From the IMG/VR virus record IMGVR_UViG_3300020477_001012, positions 1 through 64,000 of that record: a DNA stretch of 64,000 nucleotides; one strand, 5' to 3'. Below the pieces are notes generated by a model. It did not search any database and had not been told where the DNA came from. It saw only the letters and a list, made by a program, of their open reading frames with translations. The stretch is from a virus. How positions within the stretch are numbered: the stretch's first letter is position 1; each line of letters starts with the position of its first letter. The position numbers and the translations under genes are program-made. Shown here one piece after another: positions 27,195-34,128 of the stretch.

Positions 27195-27541
27195 GCGTAG
27201 TGTATCACCCCACCCACACGCCTAGAGCACAGAGGAGAGAGTACATGCGACAGATAGTCAACGCACACGGAACAAAGGCCAACGTGGTTGAGCACTTCAT
27301 GCTGGCCAACCATTGGGAATACTACATCATAGAAGCAGCGGATGAGGATGGGTATGCATTCGCCCTAGTAGTAGGTGATGCTACTGAGATGGGTAGCGTA
27401 TGGATGCCCGAGCTTGAGCCGTACATCCTACACCGTACCAATGACCTGAGTGATCTGCTTCCCCCTCCACAGTGGGGATGGGCTGATGAGATAGATGAAG
27501 AGTGGGCACCGGATGCGCTGGTGTGCAAGTGGCCGTATTAG
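27191..27541 (+). CDS. Hypothetical protein (GTG start)
   Basis: The 116-residue product starts at a GTG overlapping the previous stop; an ATG at 27245 is an alternative. The central part (ANHWEYYIIEAADEDGYAFALVVGD) suggests a small alpha/beta domain, and the C-terminus is acidic and Trp-rich (WGWADEIDEEWAPDALVCKW). No family is recognised. Confidence 0.6.
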   Translation: MSVVYHPTHTPRAQRREYMRQIVNAHGTKANVVEHFMLANHWEYYIIEAADEDGYAFALVVGDATEMGSVWMPELEPYILHRTNDLSDLLPPPQWGWADEIDEEWAPDALVCKWPY

Positions 27542-27576
27542 CCTAACCATCCGCCTAGCGGCCCACTACACCAATG

Positions 27577-27677
27577 GCGTAAGCTGTTGATATAGAAGGA
27601 CTTAGGGCGACAGGGGGGCGGCGGCGTCGTCGTAAACCCTTGCCACATAACGACTTAGAGAGATTTCAAAAAACTTT
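27577..27677. repeat. GACTTA-type intergenic repeat, copy 2
   Basis: GGACTTAGGGCGAC, GC core, GTCGTCGTAAACCCTTG, then ATAACGACTTAG and AAAAAACTTT. It lies 22 bp before the next promoter. Confidence 0.85.
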
Positions 27678-27698
27678 CTTTTTTTCTCAAGATGGGGG

Positions 27699-27726
27699 TT
27701 GACAAATGCCGATAATATACTATAAT
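27699..27726 (+). promoter_or_regulatory. Early promoter (TTGACA-16-TATAAT, GCCGATA)
   Basis: It has all three boxes and drives the two-gene mini-operon at 27763. Confidence 0.9.
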
Positions 27727-27762
27727 GGGAGACAGACAGAACGAAACTGAAGGAGACAAAAA

Positions 27763-27828
27763 ATGTCCGAATTTGCACTGGTCGCACTGATCGCAATTAT
27801 TTACGAAGGTCTTTTGGGGAATCTGTAA
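27763..27828 (+). CDS. 21-residue membrane peptide
   Basis: MSEFALVALIAIIYEGLLGNL: one short hydrophobic helix. SD AAGGAGA is strong and the stop overlaps the next ATG (TAATG). The strong SD and coupling support translation despite the tiny size. Confidence 0.6.
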   Translation: MSEFALVALIAIIYEGLLGNL

Positions 27829-27926
27829 TGTTAGATGTTATTGCCTTTTCAATGTTGTCCGCTGTTATTGTTCCCATCATTGTGCTTGGGGTCTCGGATG
27901 CCATGCAACATCCTTGGGGAAAATAA
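27828..27926 (+). CDS. 32-residue membrane peptide
   Basis: It starts MLDVIAFSMLSAVIVPIIVLG and ends SDAMQHPWGK, a single predicted membrane helix. It is coupled to the 27763 gene. The pair may be a two-peptide membrane factor; role unknown. Confidence 0.6.
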   Translation: MLDVIAFSMLSAVIVPIIVLGVSDAMQHPWGK

Positions 27927-27949
27927 TCCAAAATAATTCAAGTTCCCGC

Positions 27950-27977
27950 TTGACAACGCCGATGATTATAGTATAAT
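27950..27977 (+). promoter_or_regulatory. Early promoter (TTGACA-16-TATAAT, GCCGATG)
   Basis: All elements are present, with one change in the spacer box. The predicted start point falls near 27984. Confidence 0.85.
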
Positions 27978-28019
27978 AAGATCATGACAAGTCACAACCA
28001 CGAACGCGAAGGAAACGAA

Positions 28020-28229
28020 ATGAGCATCGAACGCAGCAAGCCTTTCATGGACGATTACCTCCCCGAGCAGGAAGAACCCGCCGATCCAGAACTGACAATG
28101 CTGAACGGCGACGATTGGCCCCTCGACCTGCATGAGGATGACGGGCAACCGTCCGAGTATGATGAATGGCAGGATTACATGGGTGGAGACGACTGGGACC
28201 ACGGGCAATACGACTCGTGCGACTGGTAG
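28020..28229 (+). CDS. Small acidic protein
   Basis: The start at 28020 is chosen because AAGGAAAC is 4-11 nt upstream; an ATG at 27984 coincides with the predicted transcript start. The ~69-residue product (MSIERSKPFMDDYLPEQEEP ...) is dominated by Asp, Glu and Trp with no hydrophobic core. Function unknown. Confidence 0.65.
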   Translation: MSIERSKPFMDDYLPEQEEPADPELTMLNGDDWPLDLHEDDGQPSEYDEWQDYMGGDDWDHGQYDSCDW

Positions 28230-28359
28230 GGCATGACCCGCAAGCCCAGCCCAAGTCGCTGGCATAGTTGGCGGTCTATTCAAAACCGCCCCAAACACAC
28301 GGGTGACAAGCTCCCCAAGATCCGGGGCCGACCCAAACTTTTTAGATGAGAGAAAAAAC

Positions 28360-28692
28360 ATGACGATGCGAATTACTGAGGGTAAGGGTTTTCACATGGA
28401 TCTGCCGAACGGCGTGACGGTTTCCATTCAGTTTGGTCCGGGCAATTACTGTGACCGACGCTTTGCCCCGCTCAACGCACCCACTGAGGCAGCAGCAAAC
28501 CACGAGCACTGGGAGGCTGATCAGGCCGAGTGTGCCGCCTACGCGACTGACAGCAGTTGCAACTGGGTCGCCGTGCCGGGCTTCACTGGCGAGTATGACG
28601 ACGTGTGCGGCTGGCTCGACGCTCAGGGCGTGCTTGATTTTATCAACGCAGCAAGCAAGGTCGTCGTAAGTCCTGACGTGGCAAGCACTTAG
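28360..28692 (+). CDS. Hypothetical protein
   Basis: The start at 28360 follows a GAGA-rich leader; an upstream in-frame start at 28303 has no ribosome site. The 110-residue product (MTMRITEGKGFHMDLPNGVT ...) is beta-rich with four cysteines. The 3' end overlaps the next intergenic repeat. Not recognised. Confidence 0.65.
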   Translation: MTMRITEGKGFHMDLPNGVTVSIQFGPGNYCDRRFAPLNAPTEAAANHEHWEADQAECAAYATDSSCNWVAVPGFTGEYDDVCGWLDAQGVLDFINAASKVVVSPDVAST

Positions 28693-28750
28693 GGCGAGCG
28701 GGGGGCGCCCCCGGCGACGTAACCCCTTTCATGCCAAGTACTTACAACTA
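28662..28750. repeat. GACTTA-type intergenic repeat, copy 3
   Basis: CGTCGTAAGTCCTGACG, CACTTAGGGCGAGCG, a GGGGGCGCCCCC palindrome, GACGTAACCCCTT, AAGTACTTAC. It overlaps the last codons of the preceding gene. Confidence 0.85.
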
Positions 28751-28794
28751 TTTCATTATTTTCGGGAATCTTTTGGATTTTGTGTGGATTTCAC

Positions 28795-28822
28795 TTGACA
28801 TTTGTGCCGATAAATGTATAAT
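28795..28822 (+). promoter_or_regulatory. Early promoter (TTGACA-16-TATAAT, GCCGATA)
   Basis: All boxes are present, followed by a CACAAAGGGAAGAAC leader for the 28854 gene. Confidence 0.9.
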
Positions 28823-28853
28823 AGAGACAACAACATAACACAAAGGGAAGAAC

Positions 28854-29039
28854 ATGAAACAGACAGCCGACGAAATCGTAATCCCCAGCCCCGGCGACAA
28901 TGACCCACGGACAAGCATCGTAATCACAATCGATGGCAAAGTGGTCGCCCATGTTTTTGTGGGTCAGTTTTCCACCAGCGTATCCAAGGCGTACTGTACG
29001 CAAGGCGTTGAGATGGAAGCCAAAGAAGTTACAATTTAG
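28854..29039 (+). CDS. Small hypothetical protein
   Basis: The 61-residue protein is beta-rich (SIVITIDGKVVAHVFVGQF) and has no recognised family. SD AAAGGGAAG. The promoter of the next unit begins 3 bp after its stop. Confidence 0.65.
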   Translation: MKQTADEIVIPSPGDNDPRTSIVITIDGKVVAHVFVGQFSTSVSKAYCTQGVEMEAKEVTI

Positions 29040-29042
29040 TGC

Positions 29043-29071
29043 TTGACATATGATTGACCATATGGTAAAAT
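29043..29071 (+). promoter_or_regulatory. Early promoter (TTGACA-17-TAAAAT)
   Basis: It lacks the GCCGATA box and leads a five-gene unit, 29104-29989. Confidence 0.7.
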
Positions 29072-29103
29072 CAGGTATACGAAACACACACGAGAGGAAA
29101 ATT

Positions 29104-29469
29104 ATGAGCTACAAATTTGAAAACACGGTTGGCGGTCGATTGGTCAAAGAGTTGGAAACAGCAATCAAAGAATGCTTGGTTGTTCCGAATGGCTGGTTGC
29201 CTGAAGAGTTGCATGACAACGTTCGTGGTGGTCGCACTCTTGCACGTCTTGAAAAGATGTGTGACAAGCGTGACGGCTTGACTGAACACCGCAAGCTGAA
29301 GGCGTTGAAAGCTGAGAACATTGAAAACTATCGAAAGCAATTCGAGGAAAGTGGTTCGTTTGAGTATGACGGACACCGTAACGAATTGCAATTGTATAAA
29401 AATGAAATGGCTTTCTGTTCGGCTTGTCCCGACATTGAAATTGACGAAGACGATTTGCTGGAGCAATAA
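29104..29469 (+). CDS. Hypothetical helical protein
   Basis: The 121-residue product begins MSYKFENTVGGRLVKELE, using GAGAGGAAAA as SD; the upstream in-frame ATG at 29050 lies inside the promoter. It is charged and mostly helical, ending in an acidic tail with CSACPDIEIDEDDL. Not recognised. Confidence 0.7.
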   Translation: MSYKFENTVGGRLVKELETAIKECLVVPNGWLPEELHDNVRGGRTLARLEKMCDKRDGLTEHRKLKALKAENIENYRKQFEESGSFEYDGHRNELQLYKNEMAFCSACPDIEIDEDDLLEQ

Positions 29470-29470
29470 A

Positions 29471-29686
29471 ATGAACGATTATCAAGATTTGCCCGAAGGT
29501 CTTAACATGCTGTGCAGGTGCGAGCGAACCCTAACCAATTCAGTTTTGGTTCTAAGAGTTCCCAAGCATGTAACACCTAACGAGTTTCCTGATTGGTGTG
29601 TTGAGAATGTCCCGTTTGGGTTTCATCCGGCTGACGTTGCAATGGCAACTGATGAACAATGTGAAGCAATGGAGTACTACGAATGA
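29471..29686 (+). CDS. Small hypothetical protein
   Basis: The 71-residue product (MNDYQDLPEGLNMLCRCERT ...) begins 1 bp after the preceding stop. It is acidic with scattered Cys. Coupled translation supports expression; function unknown. Confidence 0.6.
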   Translation: MNDYQDLPEGLNMLCRCERTLTNSVLVLRVPKHVTPNEFPDWCVENVPFGFHPADVAMATDEQCEAMEYYE

Positions 29687-29826
29687 AAACGCTGCGAAAA
29701 GGTAAAGAGTTTAAGCGAGTCAAAGATTCCACAGCGGCTGACCGCAAGGCCCTTAGAAAATTGGTCGATAGTGGTTGGTCCTACTGTGATAAAGCTACAT
29801 GGAAAAAAGAAGAGAGGGATAAATAA
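29683..29826 (+). CDS. Small basic protein
   Basis: The 47-residue Lys/Arg-rich protein (MKTLRKGKEFKRVKDSTAAD ...) overlaps the previous gene by 4 bp. It may bind nucleic acid; no family can be assigned. Confidence 0.6.
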   Translation: MKTLRKGKEFKRVKDSTAADRKALRKLVDSGWSYCDKATWKKEERDK

Positions 29827-29906
29827 TGTCGCCATGGTGGTTATTGTTATCGGTTGCGGGAATTTGTTATATTGTATACGTAGCAAGAAGGGAACCACAA
29901 TGGTAA
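29826..29906 (+). CDS. 26-residue membrane peptide
   Basis: MSPWWLLLSVAGICYIVYVA plus a short basic end gives one membrane helix with a positive C-terminus. It overlaps both neighbours (TAATG and ATGGTAA), so it is part of the same coupled chain. Confidence 0.5.
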   Translation: MSPWWLLLSVAGICYIVYVARREPQW

Positions 29907-29989
29907 TTAAAAGTGAAGAAATTAAAGCGGGGCTGTGTTGTATCGTGGCGCTGATCCTTGGGGTTATCGTAAGCGGGCTGATGATGTAA
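29900..29989 (+). CDS. 29-residue membrane peptide
   Basis: MVIKSEEIKAGLCCIVALIL followed by GVIVSGLMM: one predicted membrane helix. It overlaps the end of the previous peptide gene. The following intergenic repeat starts at its stop codon. Confidence 0.5.
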   Translation: MVIKSEEIKAGLCCIVALILGVIVSGLMM

Positions 29990-30083
29990 GTCCTGTGGTG
30001 ATATAGACTTAGGGCGACGGGGGCGGGGCGGCATCGCCGTAACCCCTTTGATACCAACGACTTAGGGCAATTATAAAAACTTT
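29985..30083. repeat. GACTTA-type intergenic repeat, copy 4
   Basis: GTAAGTCCTGTGG, GACTTAGGGCGACG, GC core, CGCCGTAACCCCTTTG, AACGACTTAGGGCAATTATAA. A promoter follows 23 bp later. Confidence 0.9.
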
Positions 30084-30105
30084 CAGAAAAGCTAAAGATC
30101 ACCCC

Positions 30106-30133
30106 TTGACATTGCCGATATATATAGTAGAAT
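30106..30133 (+). promoter_or_regulatory. Early promoter with no gene directly behind it
   Basis: TTGACA, GCCGATA and TAGAAT are spaced as in the others. The next start codon is 190 bp away behind its own promoter, so this one should make a non-coding RNA. Confidence 0.8.
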
Positions 30134-30138
30134 GGAAG

Positions 30139-30265
30139 AGCACAGCAGCCCAGTCAAAGCCTCCTAGAGTGAAGGGTGAAAAGATGGTCATGGCTTCCCA
30201 TCCTGCTGTCTCTCCTGATCCAGCCGGATAAGCCCATAGCGAAACAGCCAGCGGTCAGCGAAAAA
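30139..30265 (+). ncRNA. Candidate small structured RNA
   Basis: Behind the promoter, CAGCAG (30144-30149 region) can pair with CTGCTG about 55 nt downstream, enclosing a GATGG/CCATC hairpin. A second Gly/Cys-rich (GC-rich) arm follows with AGCC/GGCT pairing potential. No open frame with an SD exists. The 3' end is unclear; purine-rich GCGAAAAAAGCCG follows. Confidence 0.5.
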
Positions 30266-30290
30266 AGCCGAAATTAATTAAAGAATCCCC

Positions 30291-30318
30291 TTGACAAAGC
30301 CGATAAATAGAGTATAAT
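30291..30318 (+). promoter_or_regulatory. Early promoter (TTGACA-16-TATAAT, GCCGATA)
   Basis: All boxes are present; the ATG at 30325 sits about 7 nt after the -10, at the expected transcript start. Confidence 0.9.
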
Positions 30319-30324
30319 AGAAGC

Positions 30325-30477
30325 ATGAGCACAAGCCAATGGGAATGGGAAGAGATGTGGAAGGCAATCAGAGAGTACGACGAGAGGATGAGAGATGGGG
30401 CGAAAAAAAGAGACGATCACCCTCACGATCAAAGTGGGGAAGGTGAGGAAGGGACACACCCCACACACAACGGGTAG
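30325..30477 (+). CDS. Small charged protein, probably leaderless
   Basis: The 50-residue product is MSTSQWEWEEMWKAIREYDE and a charged, His-rich tail. There is no room for an SD because the ATG lies at the predicted transcript start; initiation would be leaderless. Not recognised. Confidence 0.5.
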   Translation: MSTSQWEWEEMWKAIREYDERMRDGAKKRDDHPHDQSGEGEEGTHPTHNG

Positions 30478-30555
30478 TGGGGCACACGACAACCGGCCCA
30501 AACGGAAACGTACACGCCAAGCACAGCGTAGTGCATGGCAAGAGGAAGTTTAATT

Positions 30556-30738
30556 ATGAAGGATGAGAAAATGAGCGTTACATTCGCTAAGGACAAAGAG
30601 ACAAAGAACACAATCCGATTCACGTCACCCATCGGCAACGATATCAGTGGCAGCATCTACGTCCAGAAGGATAGTGATCTGGCCAAGGAAACGGAAATTG
30701 TTTTGGAAATCGCAGAAAAAGCTGAAGTTTCCGCTTGA
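30556..30738 (+). CDS. Small beta-rich protein
   Basis: The 60-residue product begins MKDEKMSVTFAKDKETKNTI, with GAGGAA 8 nt ahead; an upstream ATG at 30535 is in frame but has no SD. The sequence (IRFTSPIGNDISGSIYVQKD) suggests a small beta-sheet protein. It lies in the same unit as the 30325 gene. Confidence 0.6.
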   Translation: MKDEKMSVTFAKDKETKNTIRFTSPIGNDISGSIYVQKDSDLAKETEIVLEIAEKAEVSA

Positions 30739-30762
30739 CAATGCCGATAAATATAGTATAAT
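30735..30762 (+). promoter_or_regulatory. Early promoter (TTGACA-16-TATAAT, GCCGATA)
   Basis: TTGACA overlaps the preceding stop codon. The promoter drives a 117-nt leader before the 30886 gene. Confidence 0.9.
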
Positions 30763-30767
30763 GGTAG

Positions 30768-30885
30768 TATAAGACAAACCGAGACCAGCGGATAAACTGG
30801 TCATCTTACACGACACGGGTACTGGAGCCAACGGGCTAGGGTTAAGAGCCACTGAATCCCGCACAACATTTTTTAGGAGAGCGAA
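30768..30885 (+). promoter_or_regulatory. Long structured 5' leader
   Basis: TAAGA/TCTTA encloses the hairpin GACCAG/CTGGTC (about 30790-30810). Further on, CGGGCTAGGGTTAAGAGCC can fold, and CATTTTTTAGGAGAGCG supplies the SD. Most other early genes have 30-40 nt leaders, so this one may carry regulation. Confidence 0.4.
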
Positions 30886-31095
30886 ATGAAAGTTTCACAA
30901 CAAGTAGATGCTGGACGGTTGAGCGGTTCTTGGGTTAAATATGATGGAACCATCGACTTGGAGTTTGGCAAGGACGAAGTGACGTTTCAGGCAGACGAGA
31001 CTCAACTGCGAAGTCTTGTGACCCGATTGAGCAAAAGGATCGCAGAAATTGAGGAGGAACGGGCTAAAGCCCAGATGGAAAATGAAGACGAGTAA
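30886..31095 (+). CDS. Small protein with C-terminal coiled coil
   Basis: The 69-residue product has a beta-rich first half (GSWVKYDGTIDLEFGKDEVT) and a charged helix (LVTRLSKRIAEIEEERAKAQ). SD AGGAGA. Not recognised. Confidence 0.65.
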   Translation: MKVSQQVDAGRLSGSWVKYDGTIDLEFGKDEVTFQADETQLRSLVTRLSKRIAEIEEERAKAQMENEDE

Positions 31096-31243
31096 ATCAC
31101 AAGAGCCAATTATCCGCGTTGGCACAGAACTTTCGTGCGGAACAGTTGTCGCCATCCTGACTGATGGTGTTAAAGTAAGAACGCCAGAAGGCGTACACAC
31201 AATTCCTTTTTCTAAAGCAGAGGAGCTAATTTATGTTGACTAG
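31082..31243 (+). CDS. Small beta-rich protein
   Basis: The 53-residue product (MKTSKSQEPIIRVGTELSCG ...) reads like a short SH3-like barrel. The ATG is 14 bp inside the previous gene, implying coupling. It overlaps the next gene by 11 bp. Confidence 0.55.
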   Translation: MKTSKSQEPIIRVGTELSCGTVVAILTDGVKVRTPEGVHTIPFSKAEELIYVD

Positions 31244-31436
31244 TCTTTATCAAAAGCGTAACGGGCGTCGTATTCATACGCTTTACCCCACTGGGGGAAA
31301 CAAGAATGTCCTGCGGAACGTTGATGGTGTCAAACTGGCATCGTTCACAGGGCCAAGTGGGCGGGGTATTACCGTCCAAGAGGACAGCGGACAGATTCGC
31401 TCACTGTCCCTGTCGAAGTGTGTCGCGTCACTGTAG
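31233..31436 (+). CDS. Small hypothetical protein
   Basis: The 67-residue basic protein (MLTSLYQKRNGRRIHTLYPT ...) has a SD AGAGGAG overlapping the previous gene. Its function is unknown. A strong terminator follows. Confidence 0.6.
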   Translation: MLTSLYQKRNGRRIHTLYPTGGNKNVLRNVDGVKLASFTGPSGRGITVQEDSGQIRSLSLSKCVASL

Positions 31437-31456
31437 CGACCCTTTCGTGTTGTGTG

Positions 31457-31497
31457 GGGGGAGGGGGGTCCGTTCGCCTCCCTCCCTTTTTATTTTT
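31457..31497 (+). terminator. Rho-independent terminator before tRNA-Asp
   Basis: A G-rich arm (GGGGGGAGGGG) pairs with CCTCCCTCCC and is followed by TTTTTATTTTT. It directly abuts the tRNA, so read-through or processing must supply the tRNA. Confidence 0.7.
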
Positions 31498-31570
31498 GGG
31501 GCTGTAGCTCAATTGGCAGAGTACCGGATTGTCTATCCGGTGGTTGTGGGTTCAAATCCCATCAGCCTCG
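31498..31570 (+). tRNA. tRNA-Asp (GUC)
   Basis: A full cloverleaf: acceptor GGGGCTG/CAGCCTC, D arm GCTC/GAGT, anticodon loop TTGTCTA (GTC), T arm GTGGG-TTCAAAT-CCCAT, discriminator G. CCA is not encoded. Confidence 0.95.
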
Positions 31571-31576
31571 CTTATC

Positions 31577-31670
31577 ATAACTCCTTGCTGGGTAACGACT
31601 TAGGACGACGCCGCCGGGGCTTTGTCGCCGTAAGTCCTTATCTACCAACATGTTATGCCAATTATAAAAT
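31577..31670. repeat. GACTTA-type intergenic repeat, copy 5
   Basis: ATAACTCCTTGC, AACGACTTAGGACGACG, GC core, GTCGCCGTAAGTCCTT, then a diverged last arm (ACATGTTATGCCAATTATAA). Confidence 0.8.
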
Positions 31671-31696
31671 AATCGTTATTTGCTAAAGTTTTATGC

Positions 31697-31724
31697 TTGA
31701 CTTTGACGATATATAATGTAGAAT
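31697..31724 (+). promoter_or_regulatory. Early promoter (TTGACT-16-TAGAAT, GACGATA)
   Basis: A variant box GACGATA replaces GCCGATA. The predicted start is near 31731. Confidence 0.7.
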
Positions 31725-31761
31725 CAAGTATATGACACAACACCCACACAAGGATGCGAGC

Positions 31762-32217
31762 ATGAGCAAGCCGAGAGTCGAGAAGAGCCATGAAGTATTG
31801 GAGCACATTGACCCGACCAAAAAGGTTCGTGTGTACAGAAATCTCAACAACAAATGTGTGAGCGTAAAACAAGGGAATAAAGTAAAATGTCACGCCACAA
31901 ATGTGGTGCTAAAGGATTGTAAATTCATCGTTTCAGAAGCAGGACAACGGAGGGTCCGAAATGAAAAGAAAAAAAACGTACATGCGTTTATTGAGGGCTA
32001 TGTGGTTAGTGCTCGTAGGTCGCTTGAGCTTCTCGACTTTGGTTGGGACAAAGTACACTACAACCCCTATGAGACAGACCACTGGCTATTGTCATCACTG
32101 CCATACGACCAATACGTTGACGAAGCCCAATGGGTAGATGTGTGGTGTGATGAGGTATGCGGGGATGTACTCGCATTTAATTTGTCTTACAAAAAGATGG
32201 AGAGTGAAGAGGAATGA
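31762..32217 (+). CDS. Hypothetical protein
   Basis: The start at 31762 (SD AAGGATG) is preferred to an ATG at 31732 on the transcript start. The 151-residue product is soluble: a basic N-terminal half (VRVYRNLNNKCVSVKQGNKV) and an acidic C-terminal half with a Trp-rich region. Not recognised. Confidence 0.7.
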   Translation: MSKPRVEKSHEVLEHIDPTKKVRVYRNLNNKCVSVKQGNKVKCHATNVVLKDCKFIVSEAGQRRVRNEKKKNVHAFIEGYVVSARRSLELLDFGWDKVHYNPYETDHWLLSSLPYDQYVDEAQWVDVWCDEVCGDVLAFNLSYKKMESEEE

Positions 32218-32288
32218 GTATTATTATGGAAAGAGTTGCCTTGTGGGCATGGATTGTTGTTTCAGTATTTTTCACGGGATGGACATAA
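32214..32288 (+). CDS. 24-residue membrane peptide
   Basis: It starts MSIIMERVALWAWIVVSVFF and ends TGWT, one hydrophobic helix. SD GAGGA lies in the end of the previous gene, which it overlaps by 4 bp. Confidence 0.5.
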   Translation: MSIIMERVALWAWIVVSVFFTGWT

Positions 32289-32374
32289 TGTACGAGACGA
32301 ATTTGTATTTTGCGTGTAGTGTAGCGGTGATGACCTTGAGCCTTATGGGTTTGGATGCTTTTCGTAAGCCCTGA
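32288..32374 (+). CDS. 28-residue membrane peptide
   Basis: It starts MYETNLYFACSVAVMTLSLM; one hydrophobic helix. It overlaps the preceding stop (TAATG). Third chain of paired tiny membrane peptides in this arm. Confidence 0.5.
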   Translation: MYETNLYFACSVAVMTLSLMGLDAFRKP

Positions 32375-32462
32375 CCCCGTAAGGGTTTAGGACGACGGAA
32401 CCCCCGCCCCGTCGCTGTAACTCCTTACCACCAAACGACTTACGACAATCATAAAAAACTTC
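32364..32462. repeat. GACTTA-type intergenic repeat, copy 6
   Basis: GTAAGCCCTGACCCCG, GGGTTTAGGACGACG, GC core, GTCGCTGTAACTCCTTACC, AACGACTTACGACAATCATAA. It begins inside the last codons of the peptide gene. Confidence 0.9.
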
Positions 32463-32483
32463 TAGAATTATCTCAAGAACCCC

Positions 32484-32511
32484 TTGACAAATAGCCGATA
32501 TAATATATAAT
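32484..32511 (+). promoter_or_regulatory. Early promoter for structured RNA
   Basis: TTGACA-16-TATAAT with GCCGATA. No gene follows until its own promoter at 32875, so the product should be an RNA. Confidence 0.85.
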
Positions 32512-32517
32512 AGGGTT

Positions 32518-32870
32518 AATGAACAGCAGGGATGGAGAGAACCTTGCTGATGACTCCCAAAACAAAGCCGCTCCCCTTTGATGAAGTGAAAGCCTAACGT
32601 CCATCATTGGGGTATAAATGCGGCACAACACATATGGCTCGGTGTAGATTACGCCGGTTGATAAGCCACTGATTTGAAGTAGAAACGAAGTCGAGGACAA
32701 GGCGGTTAACCTAATCGACGGACACAACGGAACAGCTTAGTTCCTCCATATTCAGTGCAATCGGTCGAGGGTGCGACACCCTTGCGAGTCGCCACACAAC
32801 AGTTCGGCGTATCACCTAATCCAAAAGGATTGGGCGGCATGGGCTGAGTCAGCGAAAAAGATTAAAGTTT
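32518..32870 (+). ncRNA. ~350-nt structured RNA of unknown class
   Basis: It has its own promoter and many local helices: AGCAGGG/CCTTGCT near 32524; GCCGC/GCGGC (32569 and ~32620) enclosing TCCCC/GGGG and TGATG/CATCA; GGCT/AGCC enclosing CGGTGTA/TACGCCG near 32640-32665; GGAAC/GTTCC near 32730; AGGGTG/CACCCT near 32767; and CCTAATCC/GGATTGGG near 32816. No open reading frame with a ribosome site spans it. Folding is by eye; it does not match RNase P, SRP or 6S signatures I know. Confidence 0.6.
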
Positions 32871-32874
32871 AGGG

Positions 32875-32902
32875 TTGACAACGCCGATAAATATAGTATA
32901 AT
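32875..32902 (+). promoter_or_regulatory. Early promoter (TTGACA-16-TATAAT, GCCGATA)
   Basis: All boxes are present; it drives the Gp88-like gene. Confidence 0.9.
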
Positions 32903-32935
32903 GAGAGAGTATCACACACACAACGGAGCGAGCAA

Positions 32936-33733
32936 ATGTTGAAGTTCTCAAAAGCAAACGCGAAAATTGAAGCCCTGAAAAACGTCGAAGAATTGCAGCC
33001 ATATCTTGATGGTGGCAGGCGTAAAATCTATTCACTGGATCTTCTAAGCGGCCACTCTTGCCCATTCGCCCACGATTGCCTATCCAAAGCCGTGGCCGAT
33101 GAAAACGGCAAGCGAACAATCAAGGACGGGCCACACACACAATTCAGGTGTTTTTCGGCCAGTCAGGAAGTCCAGTATACTAACGTGTACAATCTTCGCC
33201 AGCATAATTATGATGCCTTGAAAGCCCACAAGGATGATGCTGATATGATGTACTTCCGTCTCTATGAGTCGATTCCAAGTGATACCGGTATTGTTCGGAT
33301 TCACGTTGCTGGCGACTTTTTCAACGAAAACTATTTTAAGGCTTGGATTCGTCTGGCAAATAAATATGCCGGAATCCTATTCTACGCCTACACCAAGAGC
33401 CTACGCTATTGGGCCAACAACCGGGACGATGTTCCCGATAATCTTGTTTTGACTGCAAGCTATGGTGGTCGTGACGATAATATGATCGACACGCATAGCC
33501 TACGATCCGCAAAGGTAATTTTTAGCGAAGCGGACGCTAACGGTTTAGAAATTGATCACGATGATTCTCATGCTGCAAGACCTAGCCTAGCACATAAAGA
33601 CTTTGCGTTGCTGATTCATGGCACACAGCCAAAAGGAACAGAAGCAGCACAAGCATTGAAAACCCTGAAAGGCAAAGGCAGCTACAGCAGAAAGAAAAAA
33701 CCTGAGTTGACTTACGGAGAAATTATGGTATAA
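32936..33733 (+). CDS. Gene product 88-like protein
   Basis: The 265-residue protein resembles the Gp88 family of phage and plasmid proteins: SCPFAHDCLSKAV (Cys cluster near 42-54), FRCFSASQEVQYTNVYNLR, IVRIHVAGDFFNENYFKAW and ILFYAYTKSLRYW. The conserved Cys residues suggest metal or Fe-S binding; the biochemical role is not known to me. SD GGAG lies 8 nt upstream. Confidence 0.75.
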   Translation: MLKFSKANAKIEALKNVEELQPYLDGGRRKIYSLDLLSGHSCPFAHDCLSKAVADENGKRTIKDGPHTQFRCFSASQEVQYTNVYNLRQHNYDALKAHKDDADMMYFRLYESIPSDTGIVRIHVAGDFFNENYFKAWIRLANKYAGILFYAYTKSLRYWANNRDDVPDNLVLTASYGGRDDNMIDTHSLRSAKVIFSEADANGLEIDHDDSHAARPSLAHKDFALLIHGTQPKGTEAAQALKTLKGKGSYSRKKKPELTYGEIMV

Positions 33734-33734
33734 T
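33707..33734 (+). promoter_or_regulatory. Promoter inside end of Gp88 gene (TTGACT-16-TATAAT)
   Basis: Both hexamers fit, without GCCGATA. The -10 overlaps the stop codon. Confidence 0.65.
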
Positions 33735-33760
33735 AGATGAAAACCAACCCCGGAGAGGAA

Positions 33761-33838
33761 ATGATTCAACTGATAATCTACTCAATCCTATTTGCTACGC
33801 TACACACATTTATTGACAAGAACACTAAAGGTTACTAA
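33761..33838 (+). CDS. 25-residue membrane peptide
   Basis: It starts MIQLIIYSILFATLHTFIDK with SD GGAGAGGAA, one short hydrophobic helix. The next gene's ATG follows 1 bp after the stop. Confidence 0.55.
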   Translation: MIQLIIYSILFATLHTFIDKNTKGY

Positions 33839-33839
33839 A

Positions 33840-34112
33840 ATGAAAAGTCTGATTTTGATGAACTACAAACAGCCTGTCGACGGTGGGAAATTCCGCTGGG
33901 GCGTTGTAGAATCTGTGCGGAACACCAAGAAAGACCCCGTTTCGCTTCCGAGCGGATACCGGATCGACGATCTTTGGAATGGTATTTTTGACCGTTCCAA
34001 GAATCTCGCCACGGTGAAAACCCGCAAGGGTACACGGGCGTTCTACTTGGAGCGTGCAAAATGGAAGGTAAAAATTCCGTTTGTGGGTTCCTTGGTGGCT
34101 CCGTTCATCTAG
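33840..34112 (+). CDS. Small basic beta-rich protein
   Basis: The 90-residue product (MKSLILMNYKQPVDGGKFRW ...) has the look of a WYL- or SH3-like fold with many Arg/Lys (TVKTRKGTRAFYLERAKWKV). It could bind nucleic acid. No family is recognised. Confidence 0.6.
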   Translation: MKSLILMNYKQPVDGGKFRWGVVESVRNTKKDPVSLPSGYRIDDLWNGIFDRSKNLATVKTRKGTRAFYLERAKWKVKIPFVGSLVAPFI

Positions 34113-34128
34113 GCACGGTCCCTTTTCC

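Noticed and set aside
31437-31497. An additional gene in the 31.3-31.7 kb region (frame through tRNA-Asp)
   Set aside because: The frame runs through a terminator and a clear tRNA; not coding.
32540-32560. CTGATGA inside the 32.5 kb RNA as a hammerhead core
   Set aside because: I could not find the matching GAAA strand and three stems in the right arrangement.
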